This document shows, one piece after another, positions 14,918-24,603 of a stretch of 45,047 nt of DNA. The notes beneath the pieces are model-generated. The model saw nothing but the letters and a program-made list of their open reading frames with translations, was not told the origin of the DNA and ran no database searches. The stretch's first letter is position 1; each line of letters starts with the position of its first letter. Origin of the DNA: Bacteroidales bacterium (lineage in GTDB: Bacteria; Bacteroidota; Bacteroidia; Bacteroidales; UBA932); NCBI GenBank assembly GCA_024398365.1, contig JAKSJG010000009.1, positions 1 to 45,047 on the forward strand, in the 5' to 3' direction. The position numbers and the translations under genes were made by a program.

Positions 14918-16228
14918 CTACTTTGCAGGGGTTTCTTCCTTAGGGTTGACGGTGATCTTGTAAGGTACACCGTTGAGCACTTCGAGGCGGCCCTTGTACT
15001 GCTCGCCGTAGGCTGTCTGCTCTGCCTCCACTGTCGTGTCGCAGAATACGGAGATGTAGAGCTTGCCCTTCTTCGGAGCCTTGATGACGAGGGTCTTGTC
15101 CACTCCGAGGGTGACGTCGCGCCACCATGCGTTGTCGCTGAATGCGAAGTCGCCGCTGTTGGCGTAGAGGTAGAGGTCGAAGTTCTTCCAGCCCTTGACG
15201 CTCTCGAGCTTCACAACGAGGCTGTCGCAGCCCTTAGGCACGTCATATGTGTAGTGGTGGTACTGCTTGTCGCCGATGCGTGTGTATTCAGGTGCGTTTT
15301 CGTGGGTCATCTTGTCCATCAGTCTGGACTCTCCGTCCTTGAGGGCCGCCTTCACACGCGGAGCGCCGTTGCCCTCCATGGCGTATTCGAGCATGGCTCT
15401 CATCAGGTAGAAGTTCTCGCCGGTCACCTTGCCTTCAGGATGTGAGCCGCAGCAGATCACGCGGCCGGTCTCTCCGTTCTCCTTCCATGCCCAGATACTT
15501 GGCTTGCCGTCCACGATGGCCTTCACGTCCTTGCGGCCTGTGGTCTTGAAGCGTGCGAGCACCTCTGTGCCCTTAGGCCAGGAGAATCTCTCGCTTCCGA
15601 AGCATCCGCCGTTGTGATAGACGTTCTCGATGGTCTTGTTGTTGCCCCAGTCATAATACTTGTTGAGCGGGGACTTCTTCGGGACTGTCATGTCCGTCTC
15701 GCTGGTGCTGAGGTCGGTGTCCTCTGTCCAGCCCGGCCAGATGCGTATGTAATACTGCTGGAATGCCAGAGTGTCGTGCTCCTCGTAGCCTGTGCTTGCG
15801 CAGTATGCGCCGGCGCAGGTGCCGACATAGCTGCCGCCTGCCTTGATGTAATCCCTGTAGTGCTGGCGGCCTTCCTCACCGAGGGATCTGCCGTGCCTGG
15901 TGGCCCTGCCGCCGTTCATATATACCACGCGGAAGCGCGGGGCGCCGTCAGGGTAGAGGAGGTGTCCGTTCTCGTCAACCGCGGAACCTGCGAACACTTC
16001 GTTCTGAAGTATTGTGTCGATGATTGTGAAGTCTGCCGGAGCGGATATGAAGGCCTCCATGGAATATCCGAGGGACCTTGCCGTAGGCAGGTCCTTCCTG
16101 GATGTCACCCTGATGCCGCTGTCCATAAATACGTCTTTGTAGAAACCCCTGTTGCTTTCCTGTGCAGAAATCATCGGGGCTGAAACCGCGAGCAGTGCGC
16201 TGGCGGCGAAAATTGCTTTAAGATTCAT
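14918..16228 (-). CDS. Secreted BPL_N-domain (GATase1-like) protein, copy B
   Basis: A 436-residue paralogue of the protein at 10868-12175, in opposite orientation. The signal peptide (to about residue 22, ending ISA) precedes the BPL_N fold, with Cys138 in GTCAGAY and His263/Glu265 in GSHPEG as the likely triad. From residue 254 on it is identical to copy A for 176 residues; the first 250 residues keep the same motifs but are clearly diverged, including a replaced loop after the Cys (CASTGYEEHDTLAFQQYY). It also has an extra C-terminal tail KEETPAK. Function unknown. The divergence of the catalytic half with an identical second half suggests two substrates with one shared accessory domain. 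Confidence 0.82.
   Translation of the reverse strand: MNLKAIFAASALLAVSAPMISAQESNRGFYKDVFMDSGIRVTSRKDLPTARSLGYSMEAFISAPADFTIIDTILQNEVFAGSAVDENGHLLYPDGAPRFRVVYMNGGRATRHGRSLGEEGRQHYRDYIKAGGSYVGTCAGAYCASTGYEEHDTLAFQQYYIRIWPGWTEDTDLSTSETDMTVPKKSPLNKYYDWGNNKTIENVYHNGGCFGSERFSWPKGTEVLARFKTTGRKDVKAIVDGKPSIWAWKENGETGRVICCGSHPEGKVTGENFYLMRAMLEYAMEGNGAPRVKAALKDGESRLMDKMTHENAPEYTRIGDKQYHHYTYDVPKGCDSLVVKLESVKGWKNFDLYLYANSGDFAFSDNAWWRDVTLGVDKTLVIKAPKKGKLYISVFCDTTVEAEQTAYGEQYKGRLEVLNGVPYKITVNPKEETPAK
14942..15469 (-). repeat. Inverted repeat arm B (528 bp) inside the BPL_N gene pair
   Basis: Reverse-complement partner of 11642-12169; the encoded 176 residues are identical. The two arms bracket about 2.8 kb holding both tRNAs, the NfeD-flotillin operon and the HTH gene. 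Confidence 0.92.
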
Positions 16229-16318
16229 AATATTATTATTAGATGTTTTTCACGTAGCTATTGTGCAAATATAGCAAATACATATTAATATAGGTATTGT
16301 AATTTGTCTGCAAATATA

Positions 16319-16349
16319 TTGTTGTTGAAAAACTTTTTCACTACCTTTG
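16319..16349 (+). promoter_or_regulatory. Promoter of the SusC/SusD operon
   Basis: TTG at 16319-16321 and TACCTTTG at 16342-16349, 20 bases apart, match the Bacteroidota consensus exactly. The SusC start is 65 bases downstream of the -7 box; I see no distinct leader structure in that stretch. Confidence 0.8.
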
Positions 16350-16414
16350 TAATTTGTATAAGGTATGTTAACTTAAGATTGAAAAGACATTTTTTTATTC
16401 ATTATCTTAACAAT

Positions 16415-19400
16415 ATGAACAACAAACTGTATTACTCCATGTCGAGAAAGAATCTGGCGCTGAGAGTCATCGGTATGCTGGCGATGCTGGTTTTCATCAG
16501 CACAGCTGCATATGCTGAGGATTCTGCCAGCTCGGCAGCGCAGGCACAGGCAAAGTCACAGAAGGTTAAGATTACCGGTACCGTCACTGACGAATCCGGC
16601 AACCCTTTCCCATTTGTGGATGTCTTTGTGACCAACACTACACTCGGTACGGTCACCGATGCGAAGGGTCATTACGAATTGACCCTCGAGGATCCAACCA
16701 GCTTGACATTCAACTTCCTCGGTTACGAGACGAAGGTTGTCAACGTTGGAAAGAAGACCGTCATCGACGTTAAGCTCACACCTTCGACCGATATGATCGA
16801 AGAGACAGTCGTCGTGGCATTCGGCGAGCAGCGCAAGGCTGCGATTTCTTCCGCAGTCTCCACTGTGAAGTCTGAGGAAATCATGAAGAGCCCTGTCTCC
16901 AACATTTCCAATGCGGTCGTCGGCCGTATCCCTGGTCTTGTATCAATGCAGGGCAGTGGTCAGCCTGGTGCTGACGAATCCACTTTCTACATCCGCGGTG
17001 TCGGTTCATGGAACGACGCTGAACCTCTTTACGTTATCGACGGTGTCGAGCGTAACCAGGCACAGTTCCTCCGTATCGACCCTGTCGAGATCGAATCATT
17101 CTCAATCCTCAAGGATGCTGCTGCAACTGCAGTGTACGGTTCCAAGGGTGCGAACGGTGTAGTCCTCGTAACTACCAAGCGTGGTGACGAAGGTCGTCCG
17201 AAGGTTAACTTCAACTCTTCATTCACCCTCAACCAGCCGACACGAGTTCCTACTTACCTCAATTCTTACGAGTCCCTCCAGCTTTACAACGAGGCTCTCA
17301 TGAATGACGGTAAGGCTCCGCTTTATTCTGACGCAGACCTCGAGCATTACAGAATTCAGGATGACCCTTACAGATATCCTGACACAGACTGGTACAAGAT
17401 CATGATGAAGGATTTCTCCACACAGGAGAACGCTTCCCTCAGTGTACGTGGTGGTACCAAGACCGTCAAGTATTATGTATCAGGTACATATATGTACCAG
17501 GGTGGTCAGCTGAAGACCATTCAGGGTCGTATCTATGACCCTAAGTTCGCTTACCAGCGTATCAACCTCCGTTCAAATGTCGACGTTATCGTCACCAAGG
17601 CAATGACCATCTCAGTGGATATGAGCCTCGGTATGACCGATAAGTCACAGCCGTACGAGAATACTGATGTCTTCACCAACATGAACCGTATCCCTTCATG
17701 GATCATGCCTCCATACTATGAAGGCCCTAATGGTGAAACATACTATGCAGGTACAACGGACTTTACAACTCAGAACCCTCTCTACCTCCTCGCAACAAGA
17801 GGTAGCTATCGTGCTAAGAACAACACCGTCAACGCATCCGTAAAGCTCTCCTATGATTTCAATCAGTGGATCAAGGGCCTTTCCGCTTCAGTTCGCGGTG
17901 CATACGACTCCAACTTCGGTAACTATGGTCAGTGGACTGAGACCCAGACCACTTATGGCTTGATCTCACAGCCTGGCCGTACAGACCGTTTCATCGAATT
18001 CCTTGAACCTTCATTCTACGGTTCATCATCAGGTTCCATTTCTTCAACCCGTAAGGTTTACGGTGAGGCCCGCTTGAACTACAAGGTCAACTTCGGCAAC
18101 AATAAGTTCGGTCTCTCAGGCGTTGCCAACTGCTCTGACTACCGTTCCGGTTCATCAGTTCCTTACAAGGACGTCAGCTTCATCGGTATCTTAAACTATT
18201 CATTCAAGGATAAGTACTTCATCGAAGCCAACGCAGCATATCGTGGATCAGAGAACTTCGCGCCTCATCATCGCTTCGGTCTCTTCCCTTCAGTATCAGC
18301 TGCATGGAACGTTCACCAGGAGAACTTCATCAAGGACAATCTTCCTTTCATCAACAACTTCAAGATCAGAGGTTCTTACGGTATCGTAGGTAACGACTAC
18401 GCAAGTACTCGATTCATCTTCAAGGAAGGTAAGTGGACCACCAGTGATTCCTCTAACGCACGTTTCGGTAAGAACGAAGGTGTATCAAAGGGTATCACTA
18501 CTGAGCCTGTCATCGCAAACCCTCTCGCTACCTGGGAGAAAGCTCACCAGACAAACGTCGGTTTCGATATCGCAGTCCTCAAGAACAAGTTCACTCTCTC
18601 AGTTGACCGCTTCTACGAGTATCGTACCGATATCCTCATGACTCCTAACTCTGTCCCTGGCCTCATCGGTATCGGTGTCACCGATATGAACATCGGTAAG
18701 ACCAGCAAGAACGGTTGGGAATTTGATTTTGGTTATCGTCAGAAGGTCAACAAGAACTTCACATTCTACGCAAAGGCCAACTACACCATCATGCATAACG
18801 AGGTTATCTTCAAGGATGAACCTGAATCAATGCTCGAATGGCAGAAGGAAGAGGGCCGTCCGATCGGCACTCCATTCGGATATGTTGTCCTTGGCTACTT
18901 CAAGGATCAGGAGGATATTGACAACTCACCTGTACAGCAGGTTGGTTCCGCTCCTATCCCTGGTGACCTCAAGTATCTCGACTTCAACGCCGATGGTGTC
19001 ATCAACGAATATGATAAGGTTGCCTGCGGTTATCCTAAGGTGCCTCAGATGATCTATGGTCTCAGCGGCGGTCTTGAGTACAAGAACTTCACCCTCGACT
19101 TCCATTTCCAGGGCGCAGGTCATTCAAGTGTGCTCATCTCCAACTACCTCATGTACGAGTTCTACAACCGCGGCCGCGTTCAGCCGATCCACCAGGGTCG
19201 CTGGACTCCTGAAACTGCAGAGACTGCAACATATCCTGCACTTCACATCGGCGGTACCAGCCAGAACCACGTAACCAACACATTCTTCCGCAAGAACAAT
19301 GACTATCTCCGTCTGAAGAACGTCGAAATGGCATACAATATGACATTCAAGAAGACTGCAGCCGTAAAGGGCGCACGAGTTTACCTCAGTGCAGTCAACC

Positions 19401-19513
19401 TCTTCACTTGGGATAGGCTTAAGGTCGTTGACCCTGAGACACCTACCGGATCAACCGGTGGCATCTATCCTCAGACAAAGGGTTACAGCCTTGGTGTTAA
19501 CCTGCAATTCTAA
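16415..19513 (+). CDS. SusC/RagA family TonB-linked outer-membrane transporter (first)
   Basis: A 1032-residue transporter. A long signal peptide ending near AAYAED is followed by a carboxypeptidase D regulatory-like domain (about 48-130, KITGTVTDESGNPFPFVDVF), a TonB box region (ETVVVAFGEQRKAAISSAVS), the plug (about 150-260, with YVIDGVERNQAQF and SILKDAAATAVYGSKGANGV), and a barrel to the end (SLGVNLQF). With its SusD partner it imports oligosaccharides or peptides across the outer membrane using TonB energy. The frame runs upstream to 16304, but the ATG at 16415 gives the signal peptide. It heads a five-gene operon. The substrate cannot be named, because no hydrolase lies nearby. Confidence 0.95.
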   Translation: MNNKLYYSMSRKNLALRVIGMLAMLVFISTAAYAEDSASSAAQAQAKSQKVKITGTVTDESGNPFPFVDVFVTNTTLGTVTDAKGHYELTLEDPTSLTFNFLGYETKVVNVGKKTVIDVKLTPSTDMIEETVVVAFGEQRKAAISSAVSTVKSEEIMKSPVSNISNAVVGRIPGLVSMQGSGQPGADESTFYIRGVGSWNDAEPLYVIDGVERNQAQFLRIDPVEIESFSILKDAAATAVYGSKGANGVVLVTTKRGDEGRPKVNFNSSFTLNQPTRVPTYLNSYESLQLYNEALMNDGKAPLYSDADLEHYRIQDDPYRYPDTDWYKIMMKDFSTQENASLSVRGGTKTVKYYVSGTYMYQGGQLKTIQGRIYDPKFAYQRINLRSNVDVIVTKAMTISVDMSLGMTDKSQPYENTDVFTNMNRIPSWIMPPYYEGPNGETYYAGTTDFTTQNPLYLLATRGSYRAKNNTVNASVKLSYDFNQWIKGLSASVRGAYDSNFGNYGQWTETQTTYGLISQPGRTDRFIEFLEPSFYGSSSGSISSTRKVYGEARLNYKVNFGNNKFGLSGVANCSDYRSGSSVPYKDVSFIGILNYSFKDKYFIEANAAYRGSENFAPHHRFGLFPSVSAAWNVHQENFIKDNLPFINNFKIRGSYGIVGNDYASTRFIFKEGKWTTSDSSNARFGKNEGVSKGITTEPVIANPLATWEKAHQTNVGFDIAVLKNKFTLSVDRFYEYRTDILMTPNSVPGLIGIGVTDMNIGKTSKNGWEFDFGYRQKVNKNFTFYAKANYTIMHNEVIFKDEPESMLEWQKEEGRPIGTPFGYVVLGYFKDQEDIDNSPVQQVGSAPIPGDLKYLDFNADGVINEYDKVACGYPKVPQMIYGLSGGLEYKNFTLDFHFQGAGHSSVLISNYLMYEFYNRGRVQPIHQGRWTPETAETATYPALHIGGTSQNHVTNTFFRKNNDYLRLKNVEMAYNMTFKKTAAVKGARVYLSAVNLFTWDRLKVVDPETPTGSTGGIYPQTKGYSLGVNLQF

Positions 19514-19519
19514 AGGAGG
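19514..19519 (+). promoter_or_regulatory. Full Shine-Dalgarno AGGAGG before the first SusD gene
   Basis: AGGAGG, directly after the SusC stop codon (TAAAGGAGG), sits eight bases before the ATG at 19528. Such a complete site is uncommon in Bacteroidota, and it fixes the start. Confidence 0.75.
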
Positions 19520-19527
19520 ACGACATT

Positions 19528-21378
19528 ATGAAGAAAATATTTACTCTTATCGCCCTTACAGCATCTTTTGCTGTGGCTATGATGTCATCGACATCTTGTG
19601 CTAAGTTCCTGGATGAGGCTCCTAACTCCGATCAGCCGAAGGAATACATCTTCCAGGATTATCTCCGCTCACAGCGCTACCTTGATATGCTGTACTACTA
19701 CATGAACCCTACTTGGGTCGGTGATGGTAAGTTCAACGGCAATTATGGTTTCCTTGAGTCAGCTACTGATATGTCTGAGTACACCGCCGAGTACGGTGCT
19801 ACCAACAAGTCATTCAATGTAGGTAACTGGAAGGCATCAGCTGCAGATTTCGAAGTTTCCGATATCTGGTATCGTTGCTACAAGCAGATCCGCAGGGCCT
19901 ATATGTTCATGGAAAACATGGACCAGTTCAACAACGAACCTGAAGGCCGCAAGGTATTAATGGAAGGTGAGTGCCATTTCATGATCGCATACTTCTATTT
20001 CGAACTCTACAAGCGTTACGGCGCTGTACCATTGGTAAAGAAGGTCCTCAGTCTCGACGAGGATTACATGATCCCTCGCTCTACAGAGGAGCAGACACTC
20101 AGCCTCATCCTTTCAGAGCTCGACAGATCAGAGGAACTTGTTCCTGACGAGTGGCCAACCGAGGACTTCGGTCGTGTGACAAAGGCTTGGAACAAGGCTC
20201 TCCGTTCACGCGTTCTCCTCTACGCAGCCAGCCCACGCCATAATCCTGAGAATGATCTCAAGAAGTGGGAAGAAGCAGCTGAAGCAGCACGCGACTGTAT
20301 GGAATACTGCGAGGCTACCGGTTACCACGCTCTCTATCATGACTATCAGAATATCTTCATGCGTCAGACCCCTGACAAGATTTCTGAGATCATCGTCTTC
20401 AAGCGTGCCGGCACATACGCATACAGGTTTACCGGTAAGATCATCACTTACGAACAGGCAACTCCTGGTGAAGACTTCTGGGGCTACGCAAGCAACTCCC
20501 CTAGCCAGAACCTCGTTGACCGTTATCCAATCATCAAGTTCGATGCTGACGGCAATGCCATCGGTACAGAAGAGTTTGACTGGAACAACCCTGATCACGT
20601 AAAGCATATCTATCAAAACCGCGACCCTCGCTTCTACTACACCATTCTCTATAATGGCCGCAGGTGGATCAAGCGAGACATAGCTACCTGGCGCGACGGT
20701 TCGAACTACGGTGCAGACCGTGACCCTAAGAACCAGCTCTTCTCAAGGACAGGCTACTATCTCAGAAAGTTCTGGCCAAGAGAGTGTGCGGACAAGAACT
20801 ATGCAGGTTCCTCTATGATTTACGGCTTCTATATCCGTCTCGGTGAAATCTATATGAACTTCGCTGAGGCAATGAACGAGGCCTACGGTCCGGACTATAC
20901 AGTCAATATCAACGGCAAGCCATTCAGCGCTGTCGATGCAGTCAATGCAATCCGCGCTCGTCTTGTTTGCCCTGCTACCGACAATATCGGTACTACCGTA
21001 TCCGACCCTTACTATTATGTAAGGATTGAGCGTGAAGAAAACCCTGATTTCCCTGTACTTCCTAACGGCATGCCTGGCTTCGAAAAGGGCATGAGCAAGG
21101 ATCAGGCACGCGAGAAGATTCACAATGAGCGTACTATCGAGTTCGCTTTCGAGGATCAGTACTTCTATGATATTCTCCGCTGGAAGGAAGGTGATAAGCA
21201 CATCGGTACAACACTCTACGGTGTTGACGTTGTGAAGAACACCACCGGCGATGAGCCTTTCACTTACATCAAGACTGCGATTGAGACCCGTCCGTTCTAC
21301 AAAGATCGCATGTATTTCTATCCGATACCTCAGAGTGAGGTTTATAACCTCGGTGTTGAACAGAACCCAGGATGGTAA
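19528..21378 (+). CDS. RagB/SusD family nutrient-binding lipoprotein (first)
   Basis: A 616-residue surface lipoprotein. The signal sequence ends in a lipobox (SSTSC, Cys about residue 24), and the mature protein opens with KFLDEAPNSDQP, the usual SusD start. The helical TPR-like core includes GECHFMIAYFYFELYKRYG, where RagB/SusD proteins carry their conserved AxxxRAYFYFxLxxxYG motif. The C-terminal part has the conserved IHNERTIEFAFEDQYFYDIL and ends near FYPIPQSEVYNLGVEQNPGW. It forms the lid on the preceding SusC barrel and captures the substrate at the cell surface. It starts 14 bases after SusC behind a strong ribosome-binding site. Confidence 0.95.
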   Translation: MKKIFTLIALTASFAVAMMSSTSCAKFLDEAPNSDQPKEYIFQDYLRSQRYLDMLYYYMNPTWVGDGKFNGNYGFLESATDMSEYTAEYGATNKSFNVGNWKASAADFEVSDIWYRCYKQIRRAYMFMENMDQFNNEPEGRKVLMEGECHFMIAYFYFELYKRYGAVPLVKKVLSLDEDYMIPRSTEEQTLSLILSELDRSEELVPDEWPTEDFGRVTKAWNKALRSRVLLYAASPRHNPENDLKKWEEAAEAARDCMEYCEATGYHALYHDYQNIFMRQTPDKISEIIVFKRAGTYAYRFTGKIITYEQATPGEDFWGYASNSPSQNLVDRYPIIKFDADGNAIGTEEFDWNNPDHVKHIYQNRDPRFYYTILYNGRRWIKRDIATWRDGSNYGADRDPKNQLFSRTGYYLRKFWPRECADKNYAGSSMIYGFYIRLGEIYMNFAEAMNEAYGPDYTVNINGKPFSAVDAVNAIRARLVCPATDNIGTTVSDPYYYVRIEREENPDFPVLPNGMPGFEKGMSKDQAREKIHNERTIEFAFEDQYFYDILRWKEGDKHIGTTLYGVDVVKNTTGDEPFTYIKTAIETRPFYKDRMYFYPIPQSEVYNLGVEQNPGW

Positions 21379-21392
21379 TAGGAGACAACGAT

Positions 21393-24300
21393 ATGAAAAA
21401 GAAATTATACATTTTCCTTACATTGTGCCTTGCGCTGATGATCTGCGCACCTACAACTGAGGCACAGAGCAAGAAGAAGCAGCTCAAGGACTTTACAGTT
21501 TACGGTAATGTCAAGAGTGAGAGGGGTGTCCCTTTGATGGGTGTTGAAGTCAACGTCCAGGACTCCTTCCTCGATGCAGTGACTGATGAGAACGGTGACT
21601 TCTCCATCACTATACCGACTGTAGGTTCAGTGCTTGTTTTCACCACTGATTATTACAAGGAGACTTATCAGACTGTAACATCTGACGGTTATCTTCAGAT
21701 CGTAATGGCCGAGGCTCCTATGGGACAGGGTGCCAAGGATAAGGTCAACATGCCTTATTGGACCACCCAGAAACGTGACGTGACAGCATCCATGTCAACA
21801 GTAGGTGGTGATGTCCTCGCCAAGACCAAGGTAATGTCACTCGGTAACGCCCTCATGGGTCGTGTTATGGGTATGACTTCACGTGCACTCGGTGGAGCCC
21901 CGGGCTTCGATGAGTCACAGTTCCTTATCCGTTTCAATCGTACCCTCAACCAGCGTGACTGCAGTAACTCAATTACCAAGTATGCTGATACCGAGCCGCT
22001 CATCATCGTCGATGGTTTCGAGCGCGACTTCGCTGAACTCGACCCTAACGAGATCGAGTCCTTCTCCATCCTCAAGGATGCTGCAGGTACCGCAATCTAT
22101 GGTGACCGTGCTGCAAACGGTGTCATCCTCGTCAACACTAAGCGTGGTGAGACCAACAAGCGCGTCATCAACTTCAATTACTATGAAGGCGTTCAGAACC
22201 CTATCTACCTTCCGGACCTGGTAGATGCAGCGACATTTGCTGAATGGTACAATGAAGCCCGTATCAACGATGGTTATGCTCCTCGCTATTCTGAAGAGGA
22301 TATCGCCATCTGGAAGAAGGGTGATGCCAACAAGACCGATGTTGAGAAGATCACTCACCCTGATGTCAACTGGTATGATCTCATGTTCAGGAAGACCGCT
22401 CCTCAGCGTCGTGCTTCCCTCTCCATGAGTGGTGGTAACCAGATTGCACGCTATTTCGTACTCTTCGGTTACGCATATCAGCAGAGCCTCTGGAATGCCG
22501 GCGCCAAGGTTGCCGAGCACCAGAATCCTGACTACGCTCCGAAACACGGTATGACGAAGTACAACCTCCGTTCAAACCTCGATGTAAACCTTACCAAGTG
22601 GCTCACTTTCTCCGCTACTTTTGCAAACCGCATCCAGGATATGATTTATCCTTCAGGTGCAACTTCCACAGTCCTTTCTCCTCTCTGCAACTCAGCAGTC
22701 GCATATCCTGCATATTTCATGGGTATCGACCCTGAATTGAATCAGGAGATATTCATGCTCGGTGGTAACTCAACTTACCAGAACAACTCGTTCGGTCACG
22801 CCAACTACGGTGGCTATACCCAGGATACATACCGCTACTATCAGATGTCAGGCAGCTTCAAGGCTGACTTCTCTCAGTTCGGTCTCAAGGGTCTCTATGC
22901 TCAGGTTGACGGTCACATGGATGGTTACAACTACTATGAAGTATCCAAGACCCAGACCTTCAAGGTATGGCAGTACACTCTCAACCCTGACGGCACCGTA
23001 TCTTACGAGAGCTTCAAGACCCCGACCTCACTTTCAACATCTACCGCTTACAACATCCAGCGCTACAACGGCCTCGAAGGTAAGATCGGTTATCAGAACC
23101 AGTGGGGCGACCATAAGACTCACCTCATGGGTATCTACACCCAGCAGCGTACTGAGCTGAAGCAGAACAACCAGTCCGACTTCAGATATCAGAACTTCGC
23201 ATTCTGGGGCAACTATTCGCTCAAGAACCGTTACTTCATGGATGTAACACTTGCTTACGCAGGTTGCGACCGCTTCTATTTCACCAATGCACGCCGCACC
23301 CTCTTCCCATCCGTAGGTCTTGCTTGGATCATCTCCGACGAACCTTGGATGCAGTCTGCGTCTAATTGGCTCAACTTCTTGAAGATGAGAGGATCCTGGG
23401 GTATCAGCGGTTCTGACACCTATGCATTCACAGATATCAACGGCAACGATGAACGCTATCCTTCACGTGAGCGCTATTGGTCACACGGATCAAGCCAGCA
23501 GAAGTTCGGTACTACCGAGACCGCTGAGACAACCATTACAGAAGGTCGTGGTAAGAACCCGTACATCAAGCTTGAGAAGGGCTCAATGTTCAACTGGGCT
23601 CTCGAAGGTTCAATGTTCAACCACCAGCTGTCATTCTCGACAGACCTCTGGTATGAGAACCGTTATGACATCTACACAGCATCCGCTTCAACAGCGCCTA
23701 AGGTATTTGGTGTCGTTGATGGACGTATGCCTATCTACAATGATGGTATCGTACACAGCTGGGGTACTGATATCGAACTTATCTGGGCACAGAAGTTCGG
23801 TGATTTTTCTTACGGTATCGATGCACAGTTCTCCATCAGTGACAACAAGATCGTTGCCATGGGTGAAACTCCTCAGGAGTTTGAGAACCTCGTTCAGACT
23901 GGCGACAGAGTACGTATGAACTACGGTTTGATCTGTGAGGGTATCTTCAAGGATCAGGCAGAAGTTGACGCACATGCCAAGCAGATGTTCGGCAAGTACG
24001 GACCAGGTAACCTCAAGTACAAGGATATCAACGGTGATGGATATGTTGATTCCAATGACTACACTGTAATCGGTCAGGGTCGTGACCCAAGGGCAATCGG
24101 CAACCTCTGCCTCAACTTTGAGTACAAGGGTCTCGGACTCGAGGTCCTCTTCCAGGGTACAGGTCTGATGACATCCCGTCTCTATCCTGATATCTTCCAC
24201 GCACTTTACGATTCTACTGCCGGACACGACGGTAACTTCCAGTATTACATGGCGAACCGTTTCCGCTATGATGAGAACGGCAACAGCAACTGGGAAACAG

Positions 24301-24599
24301 CAGACTTCCCTATCTTCTCATCCGAGCAGAATGCAAATGATGAGGCTGTTTCAGATTTCTGGGAGGCAAATGCTACATACGTACGTCTCAAGAACATTTC
24401 ATTGAGCTATACTCTTCCTGACAGGTTCCTCAAGACTACAGCAATCGACAAGGCTCGTTTCTATATCAGCTGCTTCAATACATTCACCTGGGCCAAGGAT
24501 GCGAACCATTACAATTTCGATCCTGAAGACTGGTTGTGTGCAATCGAGCGCTATCCACGTTACAGAACATTCAACATCGGTGTTGACTTAACATTCTAG
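21393..24599 (+). CDS. SusC/RagA family TonB-linked outer-membrane transporter (second)
   Basis: A 1068-residue transporter. A signal peptide (to about residue 24, TTEAQ) is followed by a regulatory-like domain (about 35-110, YGNVKSERGVPLMGVEVNV), a plug (LIIVDGFERDFAELDPNEIE, SILKDAAGTAIYGDRAANGV) and a barrel ending NIGVDLTF. The TonB box is unusual: where family members have a VVxGYGxQ-like stretch, this one reads VNMPYWTTQKRDVTASMS. The start at 21393 follows AGGAGA; an earlier in-frame ATG at 21372 overlaps the SusD gene and is less likely. It is diverged from the first SusC in the barrel, so the two pairs probably bind different ligands or parts of one complex ligand. Confidence 0.94.
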   Translation: MKKKLYIFLTLCLALMICAPTTEAQSKKKQLKDFTVYGNVKSERGVPLMGVEVNVQDSFLDAVTDENGDFSITIPTVGSVLVFTTDYYKETYQTVTSDGYLQIVMAEAPMGQGAKDKVNMPYWTTQKRDVTASMSTVGGDVLAKTKVMSLGNALMGRVMGMTSRALGGAPGFDESQFLIRFNRTLNQRDCSNSITKYADTEPLIIVDGFERDFAELDPNEIESFSILKDAAGTAIYGDRAANGVILVNTKRGETNKRVINFNYYEGVQNPIYLPDLVDAATFAEWYNEARINDGYAPRYSEEDIAIWKKGDANKTDVEKITHPDVNWYDLMFRKTAPQRRASLSMSGGNQIARYFVLFGYAYQQSLWNAGAKVAEHQNPDYAPKHGMTKYNLRSNLDVNLTKWLTFSATFANRIQDMIYPSGATSTVLSPLCNSAVAYPAYFMGIDPELNQEIFMLGGNSTYQNNSFGHANYGGYTQDTYRYYQMSGSFKADFSQFGLKGLYAQVDGHMDGYNYYEVSKTQTFKVWQYTLNPDGTVSYESFKTPTSLSTSTAYNIQRYNGLEGKIGYQNQWGDHKTHLMGIYTQQRTELKQNNQSDFRYQNFAFWGNYSLKNRYFMDVTLAYAGCDRFYFTNARRTLFPSVGLAWIISDEPWMQSASNWLNFLKMRGSWGISGSDTYAFTDINGNDERYPSRERYWSHGSSQQKFGTTETAETTITEGRGKNPYIKLEKGSMFNWALEGSMFNHQLSFSTDLWYENRYDIYTASASTAPKVFGVVDGRMPIYNDGIVHSWGTDIELIWAQKFGDFSYGIDAQFSISDNKIVAMGETPQEFENLVQTGDRVRMNYGLICEGIFKDQAEVDAHAKQMFGKYGPGNLKYKDINGDGYVDSNDYTVIGQGRDPRAIGNLCLNFEYKGLGLEVLFQGTGLMTSRLYPDIFHALYDSTAGHDGNFQYYMANRFRYDENGNSNWETADFPIFSSEQNANDEAVSDFWEANATYVRLKNISLSYTLPDRFLKTTAIDKARFYISCFNTFTWAKDANHYNFDPEDWLCAIERYPRYRTFNIGVDLTF

Positions 24600-24603
24600 T
24601 ATT

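Noticed and set aside
11642-15469. Inverted 528-bp arms considered as ends of a transposon
   Set aside because: Both arms are coding parts of intact genes, no transposase or integrase lies between them and no target-site duplication is seen.
21755-24227. Long open frames on the minus strand inside the SusC/SusD genes (e.g. 21969-22547, 23688-24227)
   Set aside because: They lie antisense within strongly supported SusC genes, show no known motifs, and their lengths fit shadows produced by biased codon use.
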